Assembly (NCBI GenBank): GCA_003550305.1
Contig: QKYT01000104.1
Span: 136,978-200,977 of the forward strand
DNA: 64,000 bases
From: Glomus cerebriforme
Taxonomy: Eukaryota > Glomeromycota > Glomeromycetes > Glomerales > Glomeraceae
Direction of reading: 5' to 3'
In this document: positions 36,801 through 49,396 of the stretch, one piece after another
Layout: every line of letters starts with the position of its first letter
How positions within the stretch are numbered: the stretch's first letter is position 1
The notes under the pieces: model-generated
Database searches by the model: none
What the model was told of the DNA's origin: nothing
Seen by the model: the letters and a program-made list of their open reading frames with translations, nothing else
Program-made: the position numbers and the translations under genes

Positions 36801-39800
36801 TTGAAGAAAATTGCCGAACATGATATTAAGAATTTGATTAATGGTGTGGATGACCATTCAGATGAAAGATTGATTCAAGAGGATGCGGTTGCATCACTTA
36901 TTCAAGTCAAACAATTTTTGTTTCCTCTTATGAATAAGAATAAAATAGAATCTATTACTGGTTTTTTGGATGAGTTACTACTTGTTATTAAGAAGGACCA
37001 TACTTTAGGAGAAAAGATTGCATTATGTAATAGTAGCAATATGGCATTACAAAATATGTATAACAACATTCAAAATCGTGGAGAAGTTACTAAGGAAAAA
37101 ATTAAAAATGCCGTAATTAATGGAACTTTTACTTTTACACGTGACGAGAAGGAGGACAAATGCGTAGTTTCTTTAAAATATCCCTCTAAAACTAACGTGA
37201 AGTATAATCTGAATGAAATCTTGGATTTACGTGGACGAGCTCTTTTGATCGCAAAACCTAATAAGATAAGGGAAAATGATATAATAAATGATAAAGAAGC
37301 GGAAATGTCAAGGAATGCTATGGATCAATTTGTTGTCCAAGTTGATATTGCGCAAGAAATAATTAATACAATATCCATGTTAATGCAAATGGGGAATTTT
37401 GGTTATAGAAAGTTTGAAGAGAAGTTACAAGGAACAGACGAAATGAAGGAATATCTTGAAATTTCAAAGGGAGAACTCAAAAAATGGTGAATATGTAATT
37501 TTTGTATTGAATAAATCTGTTAATTTGTTTGTTTTATTGTTTCAGGAATTAAAAAGTTTTGATTTATAAATTATAGGCAAAATATTGTGGATCATGCGCA
37601 GCAAGGATGTTATTATTTAACATTCTTTCCTGCTCGCCATATTTTAGCATTCTATGATTATTTCACATCAGAAAAATTAGATAAGGATAATAAGGATAAT
37701 GAAGAAGAATGCAAAACATTGATTAGATTTGTAAACAGCAAAGCTCAGCTACCATTCCGTAAGGATGTTCAAGGAATTTTACGCGGATCTAAGGATTATT
37801 ATACGATTCTTTGCGAAATTGGGAACGAATTAGAAAGGATTTTTAAAAATATTCCCAAACAAGCGCGTAAACTTAAAGCTGCTGGACAACGCGTGATGTC
37901 AGATATTGTTACAAAGGGTAAATTATTCGTTGCGGCTTGTACTGACAAAACACGAGTTCCAAACATTATTATGTCGTTATATGCTAACCATGGATATTAT
38001 CCCGAACCATGGCAACTCTTGATATGTACTACTTCAACTACAATGGAAGAACTAACAATCTTCATCAAAAGAAGTTTCTTTGCATCAAAAAATGGATATG
38101 AAAATCGATTGTTTTGTATTGCGAATTTAGAATTATTGGATTTTGAACTGCAATATGATTTAGTTAATCAAATTAGATCAATGCGGGAATTACATGATCA
38201 AGAGAAAGATTATCTTTTAGCGCTTATTTGTTGCAGAGAAACTGGATTGCATCACCATATTTTAGATCAATTCTCTTCAGATGTTCATGCAACTAATGGT
38301 TTAAACACTGAAACGATGAGAGGAATTTATAGGGAATTATGTCAGAATGTTATACGTGTTTCATCCGACTTATCGGGACAAGGCAAAACTGAATGGATTA
38401 AAGAAGCTAGTTTTGCTAAAAAGAAAATTCCACGTAGCTTTTTAATAAGCGATGGTATGGAGTTTGGTAGGCTTGTACGTCAATTCAAAGAATGTAAACT
38501 ACGACCTTTAGAAAGTTTACATATCAATATTGTATCAACAGACTATCCTGGAGATGTCAACATGTTCTTATTTGAGTTATTAACATTGGGTATAGTTTCT
38601 ACTAATGTCGATATAGCTTGTCTGCCTCCATCAGAAACACCCACATATATATTTATCGAAGTAGCCTCAACTACAGAACAGCATTTGCTTAATTCTCTTC
38701 CTATGGCAGGATATCTGTTATTGAATCATTTGTCTTGGAATATTAAAAATTTGAGAGTTTCTCAAGAAATTAATAGTCCTATCCAGGTTACTTGTAATTA
38801 CCTAAATTTATTGGATCGTAATGAATTAGATACAAAAGAGGTTCTCTTCCGAACAAATAAGGCAATCAAGGATCCATTACCAGCAGAACGCTGCCAAAAT
38901 CTTATTGTGAGATATTTCTTTAATAAAAATGCCGAAGATATTTCTTCATTTAGATTTGTTGAAATATTTATTAATGTCCTTGCAGATCAATTGGTTCGAT
39001 TATCATCAAGTCAATTTTTTACAGTAGATAATTTGAAATTAATGGTAAAAGAAAATAATATTAGAACTTTAATAGTAAAAACTCTCATAGATGTTTCGAA
39101 AGATTTTGCAACTAGGTCTATTAAAACCAAAGCAGCACAACTAGAATCTTTAACTGTCGATGATGAAAATGTTCGCGAAAATGCTCGTCTTGGTACAATT
39201 GTTCAATGGGACGATTCAAATCATCTTATAGTATTTTTCAATTCCCAAACTCCTGATACAATATCAGCTTTATATCGTGACAGAACAAAGGTTCATGATA
39301 ATGTTAAGATTTTATTAAGAAGTCAAATAATTGGGGATCAAAAAAAATGGGAATTAGATGACTATAATTCAATGTCTGCAAATGCTCTATTCCTAAAGTT
39401 AGAATATTTGGCACGAAGATCGACGGAAAAATTAAAACTCCCTGAATATGCTTTATCCGGTGATAATTTGATAAAGATGGCACTGATTCTTTTAAGAGCA
39501 CGTGCAAATATTCCGGTCATAGTATGTGGTGAAGCGGGATGTGGCAAGGTAAATAAATCTATTGAATTGTTTTTAATTTATGTGTTATTAACGTTTTCTT
39601 TAAAAAATTACTTTGTTGTATAGACAAGTTTAATTGCCTATTTGGCTATGATGGTTGAGGTTCAATTTTTGGCCCTTAATCTTCATGCTGGAATTGATGA
39701 AAAAACTATTATGTTGTTTATGAATGATGCTTTGAAAGAAGCAGAGAAGGGCGAGATTTGGTTGTTCTTTGACGAAATCAACACTTGCAATCATATAGGT

Positions 39801-42800
39801 TTACTTGCAGACTTAATATCTCATCGAATGCTTAATGGCAAACCGATACATCCAAATATTCGTTTATTCTCTGCTTGCAATCCATACCGTCTTCGTACAA
39901 GAACTCAAAGTGAAGCTGGTCTGACAACTAAAGTCAAAAGATATGAAGAACAAAGTAATCTTGTTTATCAAGTTAAACCACTTCCTGATCAAATATTGGA
40001 TTATGTTTGGGATTATGGTATTTTAAAACCAAAAGATGAGCTCAAATATATTCAAATTATGGTTGATAAAGAATTAAAAAAATTAGCACATCCTGTATTT
40101 GCCGATCTCTTATTTGCTTCTCAAAAATTCATTCGAAAGGTTGAGGAACCATATAGTGTGAGCTTACGTGATGTTAAACGAGCGATAAAATTGGTGATAT
40201 TCTTCTATAATTCCCTTGAAAATCGTCCAATTTCAACTTACAACAGAAGTCGGAGACAGAAATATCCACCACCCGGGAATCCAACCACAACAATCAGATC
40301 TTATGTCTTAGCACTTAGTCTTTGTTACCATTCTCGATTATACGAACAAAAATTACGTGAACAATATCGTCGTGAAATGGGAGAAATATTACAAAATCAC
40401 AAAGCTTATATAGGAGAACACATGTTCGCTAAAATTATTCGTGAAGAACAGGAAGATTATATTAATAGAATGCAATGTCCACCTAATACAGCACATAATG
40501 AAGCTTTGTTAGAGAATGTTTTAGTTATGATTGTATGCATCTTGACACGCATCCCCCTATTCCTTATAGGGGCGCCTGGTTCTTCAAAATCTTTAGCAAT
40601 CCGTCTTATAAGTTCAAATTTACGTGGGTCTGATTCAAATGATAAGTACTTTAGATCTTTACCACAGGTTTACTTAATTCCACATCAAGGATCTTCGTCA
40701 TCAACTTCTGATGGTATAATAAAAGTTTTTGATACGGCGAATAAATATCAGGAAACAAGTTCTAAACAATTTCCTGTTATTAGTGTTGTCTTACTTGATG
40801 AAGGTAATTTAACTTCTCATCATCTTTATTTTATGTATGTATTCATCATCTGAATAATTCTATAATTTTATTATAGTCGGTTTGGCTGAAACTAGTCCTT
40901 TCAATCCGTTAAAAGTACTTCACTCCTTGCTTGAGCCAAGTTACCCGGCCACTGGCCCAACTGTTTCAGTGATAGGAATATCTAATTGGCGTCTAGACAA
41001 TAGTAAAAGCAGTCGCGCATTACTTGTTCAGAGGTACAATTTGTTAAATAATTTGTTGAAAACTAGAGTTTATTATGTATTTGTAGTTTCTTAAATTGAA
41101 ATTTTTTCTTTCTATTTCACAGACCACAATTTGATTTGGATGATTTAATTGATACAGCTGAACGTTTATTAAATACTAAAATTATTGGAATTGGTCAAAG
41201 AGGCGCTTTAGAACCTCTGGCTAAAGCATATTCGAAATATGAAAAGAACGGTCAAACTTTACCTAACTTCCATGGTCTTCGTGATTATTATGCGTTGGTC
41301 AAACGGCTCTCATTAGATGAAATGACTCCAATGAATATTCAAATGGCGTTAGCCCGCAATTTTGGTGGAACAGAAAATAATGACAAATTATGTGAAAAGT
41401 ATTTTGGTGATGTTCTCAAAACATTTAATAATCATAACCCATGGAAATACAGACCAATCCCAATCGAACACTTGATCAATTCAAATTTAGATGATCCCGA
41501 TGCACGTCATCTAATGGTTATTGGTAAAAGTGACTCGATTGTAAATTTACTAACTTATCAGTTAAGAAGCAAAAATTTGGATCCTGAGGTAATTTTAGGA
41601 TCACAGTTTCCTGATGACCAGGATGATTACTCTTACAATGTTTTGAATAGAATAATGGTAAGTAATTTATCATTTGGAAATTTGGTTTCAATTTACATAT
41701 TCATATCATTTTACTCTCTTAGATGTGTGTCGAAGCAGGCAGACCTTTGATTCTAACAGACTTGGAAATAATTTATGGTAATTTACTGGTTAATTTTATA
41801 GTTACAAATGGAAATTAAAGTAAATAAATTTTGTTTTATCTTTAATAGGGAGTCTTTATGATTTATGGAATCAAAATTATATCGTAGTGGGAAGTAAGGA
41901 AAACGCAAAGTATTTTACAAGAGTTGCTCTTGGAGCATATGCTAATCCCATGCTGTAAGTAAACTGTTGGATTTGTTAATGAGGATAAGTATAATTTGAT
42001 AATTATTAATTTATTTGTCAGGTTCGTCTCGCCGCATTTTAAATGTATCCTTGTTATGGATGAGAAGAAGTTAGCTTCGGCCGATCCTCCACTTCTTAAT
42101 CGATTTGAAAAACAAAAGATGTCAATTAATGACACGCTTGATGAGAAGCAAAATGTACTTGTGGAAAATTTAAGCGATTGGGCAAAACGAATGTCAACTT
42201 TGGTTGGAGGAAGTACTTCAATGACTCAAAGACAATCACGTAATAAATTCACTCAAAAGGATCTATTCATTGGATTTAATGAAGATGAGACTATACAAAG
42301 CTTAGTCATTGATATTGCAAAGAAAAATCCTAAAGCTGAAGAGGATGAAATCTTAGAAAAATGTAAAGAATGTTTAATTGCAATAGCATCTTCTGACGGA
42401 ATCATAAGAGCTGAACAATCGACTTTAGAACAAGATGAAGTTAACCGATGGAAGCGTGTTTATTTCCATCAACAACATCACGATAGCCTTTATGATTATT
42501 TCACCTCTTTATTTAAGCAAGAAATATCGTTGGCAACCCCTAAAGGACATTTAGTTATTGTCAACACATTCTCTAACATAAATACGGATGTCAAGTCTTG
42601 TCTACAAGGACTATTAAGGTGTCAAGTAGATAAATTATCAACCTTCAAGACTGAAGCTCAACTCTCAAATCGGGTAAGTTGAAAAATTCACTCACTACAT
42701 TCACATGTGTTTGATTAAGTGTAACTTACATATACAAATCTATGCTTGTAGGTAAAACACTTCTGGTTAGAATCAGATGATCATATGTTAATTCTTCAAT

Positions 42801-45800
42801 GTGACGTAACTACCGTTAATGCTGGATGTATTAAGCTAGCTAAATTCATTATTGAACAATTCCGAAATGAATTCATAACAAAGAAAGATCAAACTGAACA
42901 GGAAATACCTATGAAACACGCATGTATCATCCTTCATATTCATCGAGATCAAGAATCCACTCTAGTATCTTTCAATTTCATGTGTGGTTGGAAGCAAATG
43001 ACTATAGAAACATTATCTAGAAATGATATTCCAACATCAAGTCTTTTGGATGGATCATTATCTGATATTATTAATTCTACTTATCCATTTGAAAAAATTT
43101 TACAACAAGAATTGTTATGGTGTTTATTATGTATGAAATATCCATCAAATGACAAGTCAGTCAATCATATAAAGTAAGTGGCCGTGTATTTTTATTTTTT
43201 ATTTTATTTTATTTTTTTTGGCAAAAAAAAAATAATCTGCTTACCTTTTAAATCTAGGGTATTAAACGAAAAAATACCAGGATATCCTAAATTTATTGAA
43301 TCCTTGAAAGCAAAAACTCTTGAGTGGGTCGAAGAAAAATCTACAAATGATTGGCAATTTAAAGTCGCATCGAATAAACAAAACTTGTATCCATATGCAT
43401 CATTTTCTCTAGCACTTCAAGCTCATATTAAAACGTTAGTTAGGAAACCGATAGCCCAAATTCTTTGTGCTTTAGAAAGATTGTCTGCGACAAAAACATT
43501 TTTCTATGTTGATGATCTAAGCAATTCTAAAGAAAAGGATGAAGGATTACTCAAATTTTGGCAACAGATATATATGGACATTGACAAGAAGATTGTTAAA
43601 ATTGAAGATTTACCGGATCCAAAACCCGATGGATATATTATGCCAGCAGGAAGTTTATATGATCTTAAATTTCCTTTTTCATTATATTTTATGAAACAAA
43701 TTGATAATTTCAAAAGATATTATGAAGAAGAAATAGCATTATTACAACAGGATGATGATAATGTTGATAACACAACTAATGAACTTTATGATTGGGTAAT
43801 TGACGAGCATTTGATAAAATTCAAAAATAATATTCTTACATCAATCCTACAATTAAAAGATTCTCCTCTTGAATGGGTCCCTGAGTTATATTTCAATGAC
43901 TTTGTTACTGTTATTGCAGCAAACGATGGTGGAAATAAGAATACAAGAATGTTGGCAATAATCTTGAAACTACTTATTGGTGCCGATAAAGTGTATCAAC
44001 CAATTTTTCTTCACACTTATTGGTGGAAAAATGCTAACGAAGTCTTAGCCCTATTACAATTGGCTCAAATGGCCCCAACGATTATTCAAAATATTGAAAT
44101 TCAAGGTACCGCTATTGTTGGAGCAAGCTTAGAGCAATATCTCGTTAAAGAAGTAACAAAAATGATGTTCCAGCGGATTTGTGGAAATTTTGGTGGCGCA
44201 ATAAATGCTCATTTGATTGATAGATGGCAACATGATGTTACAAAAGTATTATCTCTTGGTAGTAAGATAACGCGAGCAAAGAATTTACGAGATCTCCAAC
44301 TGTTACGTATTGTAAACGATTTAGTTGCATCAAAGACGATTCCTTTAGATAATATTAAAGAGATTGTTCAACTTGGATTAAGTTCGGACAGGAAAGTGGT
44401 TCTCTCCGAGAGATTTGTCAACACTGTACTTGATAAACTAGATAATTTAGAGCAAAATGAAAAAAATTCAATTCCAAAAAGATCGTTTGTCATGAGATGT
44501 CTTACATTGATTCCGATTGGATCGGATGTACGACTAAGTCTTTATAAGAGATTATTCTCGAATGAACCTTTTCCGCTGATGGGTGTTATTATCGAAAGGA
44601 TCATTCTTAAAGAAGAAGCAGAACACGAAGATATATTCTTTACAATAATTAACAACCCCAAAGCAGCTTTAAGACAATCTGCTCGACTAAATATTATTAA
44701 TAATTGCTTGAAAGATTTAGATACAAACATGGCTACTTTATGTTGCGATACTATCGAACAAACATTCTTTATGAATGAAGAATTAGTAAATTTAGAACCT
44801 TACTTTGGACATGCTCTTGAAGCTTTATATGGACAAGGAACATTAGCATTGCAAAAAATAACTGCTATCGCTTTCCTTAAAGAATTTGTTCGGCGATTCT
44901 GGGATAGTTTTATTCAAGAAGAGAGAAATAGACCTATTGCGTATAATAATATGGAAGAAGGTGATTTCGATAGTGGTGAATTAATCAACCAAATTAATAA
45001 TTACATGAATTTCGCCCATCCTTTGATTCATTCTCTCAAAATGTACTTTTTAAGAGATTTACGCCAAAGAGATTTTTCCATGGATGATGTTAGACGATTT
45101 TGTGAAGCTCAAAAAAATACATTACCATGGCTTGGAGCTTTAAATTGGGAAGATATTAGAGAAAATCGTTTGCCTTTTAACCCATATTGTAATTTGCCTG
45201 AATATAACGAAGCAGAAAAAGGATTTATGACTTTCTATAGTATAAGCAATAGGGCACCTTTCCAAGAATTTATACAAAACATGAAGAAAAAAATCACTCT
45301 AACAGCAAAATTATCTTTAATTGGACTTTTCTTTGTACGTCTTCATGCTATAAGAGCTTCAAGAGAATGGCGACATTCAGAAACGCAATCATTCGAATTC
45401 TTGACCAAAGAACTTGCTGGAATGAATCTTCCGATATTATATAAAACAATTGCAACAAAAATCTTGTCGAATAAACAACCTTTACTTCAAATTAATAATT
45501 CAAGGATTGATAATACCGATTTGTTTTTAAAATCCGTTATTGCACATATAATCGCATTCCACGCATCAGTTGAACCGAATTCATCTCAACTAGCAATGTA
45601 TTTACACAGACTTCAAGATTGTCAAAACTTGTTTATTTTAACATGTACTTCAGATTCAGAATCAGTGGTGTTAAATGCAGTTGCTGCTGCTGAGGGAGTT
45701 ACAAGATACGCTTGTAAATGTGGTATGAAATATGTCATAGCAAATTGTGGTGGTGCTGTTACAACTAGTGTGTGTCCGAATTGTAAAAATATTATCGGTG

Positions 45801-48233
45801 GAACCTCATATAAACCGGCGGCAGGAAATACTAAAATTGATTCTGAGCCAATTGCCCAAGTATCAGCAAATGATCAAGCAGGGTATATTGGAGAACCAGT
45901 TAATCAAACTTTGAATCATTCTGTTAGATCTCTACCACCTACATCATATCGTATTTTACATTTAATTGTTCATGCTCTTATTGGAGCGTCTGCACCTCAA
46001 CCTGCCCTTGCTTTCCTTAGAAAAAATAATCAAAATGCTATTGATGCTGAAAAGTATTGTATGGATCATATTCGAAGTGATTGGGCAATTCTCAAGAATG
46101 TTCTTCATTGTTCGGATGAGGTATGTGACAAATGTTTTTTTATTATTGTTTGTTTTATCTTCTCATTAATAATAAATTCATACAATTTCATATTTTTAAT
46201 CAGAAATTGGCATTAATGTTTCACTCACTAATTTCTTCAATGACGGAAAAACCTCCATTGCCGAATCAACAAATAAAATCATCTGCTGATCGCGATAATT
46301 GGGAAACAGAATTTCATAGAAATTATATTGCACCACAAATTAGAAACATAACAGAAACAACAGCCAATTATTTAATGAAACTAAACGCAGCAGCCAAAGG
46401 ACAAAAGAATAATGTTATTGAAGGTGAAATCAATCAAACTTTAGTCATGGATAAACAGTATCGAAGTGACAATTTACCAACTTTATGGAGATCAATTGGA
46501 ATGATTAACTTTGATAGCTTCCGCGCTTATTATATGAGTGATTTGGCAACAAATAAAAACAATTATCCATTCCTCTCGGTATTTTTCAAATATGCTGGTC
46601 AATTAGAATTACTCAAACATCTTTTGCCTATTGTGAAATTTGTTCAGATTTTGAATTCTAAACTTGGTTATCATTTAACAAGACAAAAGGCAAGAGAAAT
46701 GGAATTCAGACAATTTATCGATAGAGAAGGTGGCGAAAATCGCGAAATTCTTAATGGTTTATTTGATGACTTTAGCAAAGGTTGGAATGCAATTATACCT
46801 TTTGTAAAACGTTATCAATGTCATGATCTTCCAAAAGAAAAACCAACGATGGGTTATCGACTTCCGGTTGTTTTGGGTTTAATGGAACCAAAGGATACAG
46901 GGATCTTATTATGTGCAATTTTAGATTATTTAGTTAATTTACAAAACAACTTCCTACAGGAAGTCATGAAAATCCCACCCGGAACTTGCAGATCCCTCAA
47001 GTTTTTAGATGAACCGACATTTAGTTCTGAACAAACTGTTGAATCAATTTCAAAACAACAATCAACCAAGTCAAATACTCCTAATGGATATTACCTTCAA
47101 TCTATGCGTATTGATCAAGCTCGTTCCGGAAATATTATAAATTTTGATTGGGATGAAGAAATTCTTGCATATAGTCAAAGAAATTTGGCAGTTGCAAGAG
47201 GACAACATATTGTTTATGATTTGACAAAAATTGAAGCGGAATTGGCAAATATTTTAGTTTTTGAGAAAGTTCATATAGAAACTCAGCCAGAATCTCATTT
47301 ATATTTAGAACCTTTCCCATATCATATGGAATTGTTCCAAGGATGTATGAGAATTCTTAGTGATATTAAGAATTTAATAACTCAAGAACCAATTCCAGTT
47401 GAAAAAATGAATTTATTAGGTGTTTCTGGAGTTTCTAGTTCATTTATGTTTTCACAGGAATCTACTTTTGATAACGCATCAGAAATTTTATCATCATTGG
47501 AAATTCTTCTCTGTTTTGTTAAACGTACAGCAGTTGGTGATGGAGAAAAATCTATTAAGGAATATGTTTCACGATGGATGAAATTATCTTCATTATCTGA
47601 ACATGAAGGATTCTCTAAGTTCTTAGATATAGATTTACGACTTAAACACTTAGTGGCCTTATATGAATTCGTCGAGGAACAAGTTGCCAATCTTAAAATC
47701 AAATATATTCACGAAAAATATAAGGCTCCACTTTCGGCAGAAATGAAAAACACAATAATTCAATCTGTAGATTTTGAACAACAAACTACAACAAAAGAAA
47801 TGATACCAGCGGAAGCATTTGCTTTAGCTTTAAAAAGATTCATGTTACGATTTTTAACGTTAGAAAATCAAAAAGAAATGGAGCCATTATATAATTATTT
47901 ACAAGATAGTTCATTAAATTTTTGGCCGCCAACAATCCCAGAGAGTCGTATTGATGCATTATTCCCAGACAATTTATTGGTGGCTCATACATATGATGCT
48001 TATGAATTTACAATGAAGAAGATTGAGGTGAGAGAATTTATTATATATATATTTAATTTTTTGTAAATTTAAGGAAATACATTTTTGTTAATTATATTCT
48101 TTTTTAGCATACGATGATGAATCGAGCTAATACTACTAATAATCCAATTATTAATCAACGACCGTCACCTAACAGACCTATGCAACAAAGAAGAATCAAA
48201 AAAGGGGATAGGAGTAGATTTGATGCAATGTAG
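30870..48233 (+). CDS. Giant RNF213 (mysterin)-like AAA protein, 14 exons, about 5450 aa
   Basis: Exons: 30870-34740, 34820-35628, 35705-37486, 37577-39548, 39624-40803, 40877-41033, 41123-41657, 41723-41777, 41849-41954, 42022-42673, 42752-43173, 43258-46120, 46204-48027 and 48108-48233. Exons 2-14 total 12483 nt in frame; exon 1 contains the 380-base N gap, across which the frame shifts, so the gap size is not exact. Order of domains: acidic repeat-rich N-terminus; CBM20-like domain near residues 970-1090 (FTFHVHLPEGLEKFGQPVVI, GEEKELGSWD); AAA with Walker A GEAGCGKT (split by intron 4) and Walker B WLFFDEIN; second AAA with GAPGSSKS and VVLLDEVGLAE; then an RZ-type zinc finger near residue 4665 (CKCGMKYVIANCGG, CPNC, IIGG). 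In animals RNF213 is a giant ubiquitin ligase acting on lipid droplets and microbes. I see no RING-type cysteine array between the AAA part and the RZ finger. Function here is inferred. Confidence 0.9.
31470..32620. repeat. Tandem repeats in exon 1 (about 45 and 42-43 aa units)
   Basis: Two units of about 45 residues (31459 on; NSNKKDGD and NSNKRDSD, each ending EGTDE) pass into a 129/126-base array (unit starts near 31761, 31890, 32461 and 32587) of the form DSTQSxDNKDLxxxGEKSKE, then ALEENDEPND. The assembly gap lies inside this array. Confidence 0.75.
31972..32351. other. Assembly gap of 380 N
   Basis: All bases are N. The flanks are copies of the same tandem unit, and the reading frame on the left (codons at positions 0 mod 3) does not match that on the right (1 mod 3), so the true length must differ from 380 by an amount that restores the frame. 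Confidence 0.98.
32749..33210. repeat. Two tandem copies of a 231-base (77-aa) unit
   Basis: Copies start at 32749 and 32980 (TTTCCGGACAAT in each) and code for FPDNKDPQRSEGKSQK to KLSELFDTG and FPDNRDLHRSEGKSQK to KLSELFNTG. The high identity at DNA level indicates a recent duplication within the coding exon. Confidence 0.8.
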
Positions 48234-49396
48234 AAACATTTATGACTTTTAATATTTCAAGTTTATAAAAAATTATTAGTTTTAATAGTTATAGCAGACT
48301 AGCAATTTTTATTTTTATTTTTAACTATATATAGGATATTACAATTATTCAAGTAAATAAAATTAATTCTTTGTTTTAACTTTTGATGTTATTTAAAAAA
48401 AGTTGATTACAATATAGATATCAAATAATTCTTATTTTTGAGTAATGCTAAATGTCACCGCACTAGCATTAGGATAGAATTTCGGGCAGAATTAAAAATG
48501 GAATGAAACTCTGCCCAAAATTCTGGTGCGATGATATTTACAATTTTCTTTATTTTTTTTTAAAAAATCTCACCAGCGGTGATTGTCACCGCTTAATTCT
48601 GGCCAAACATGATAATTTCGGCTAGTTAAGATACTTCAAAAAAAAAAATTTATAATTTAAAAAATTTAAATCATAGATATGTTAAATAAATATGTTTTGA
48701 TATTAATCACATCAAATTTTGAATAAAAATTTTTACTAAAAGTAAAAAAAAAAATGTAAAAATCAAAATTTTTATGTTTTTCTTAAAAACTAGTTTTTCT
48801 AAGAATATCATGTGTAGTGATAATCACTATTGGTAATATTAACAAAATCCTTTTTTTTTATTAATAAAATTAAAAGTTTAAAAATCAAAATATAATATAT
48901 ATAAAGATTAAAAATACAAATTATAATAAATGTCAAAAAATTTTTTAAAAATATTAAAGGATCCTTTTTCTATAAAATAAAAAAAAATATAATACCGAAC
49001 TTTGATATTATATATATATATATTTTTTTTAAGCTGCTAGTATTAAAATAGTAATACTGAATCTGCTTTGCAAATCAAATTCAGATTTGAATCAAATCTC
49101 AAATCAAATTCAAATTTGATTTAATTTGATTTGATTTGAATTTGATTCAGATTTGATTTGATTTAATTCAAAATTGGTTTAAAAATCAATTCAAATTCAA
49201 ATTTGGCTTATATTTAATTTGATTTGAATTTGTGGAATTCTACTTTCAGTGTTATGAAAAATGAAGTACCAATCAGTTCTATCAGCCTTTTGCTTTTTCT
49301 TGATCATATTTATATTCATTTGAAAAGAAGAAAGTTAGCAATACCTTATAATCAACTTGTGAGAAAACTTATTGCTGTATGTAAGATAATAGAAAT
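48234..49396. other. 3' flank with hairpins and a GATTTGAATT-rich block
   Basis: No gene is seen. A hairpin at 48476-48524 pairs AGAATTTCGGGCAGA with TCTGCCCAAAATTCT, and a perfect 7-base stem GCGGTGATTGTCACCGC lies at 48576-48592. From about 49070 to 49245 the DNA is built of interleaved TTTGAATT/AATTCAAA words. The 78-codon frame at 49224-49460 runs into the transposon end and is not a gene. Confidence 0.5.
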
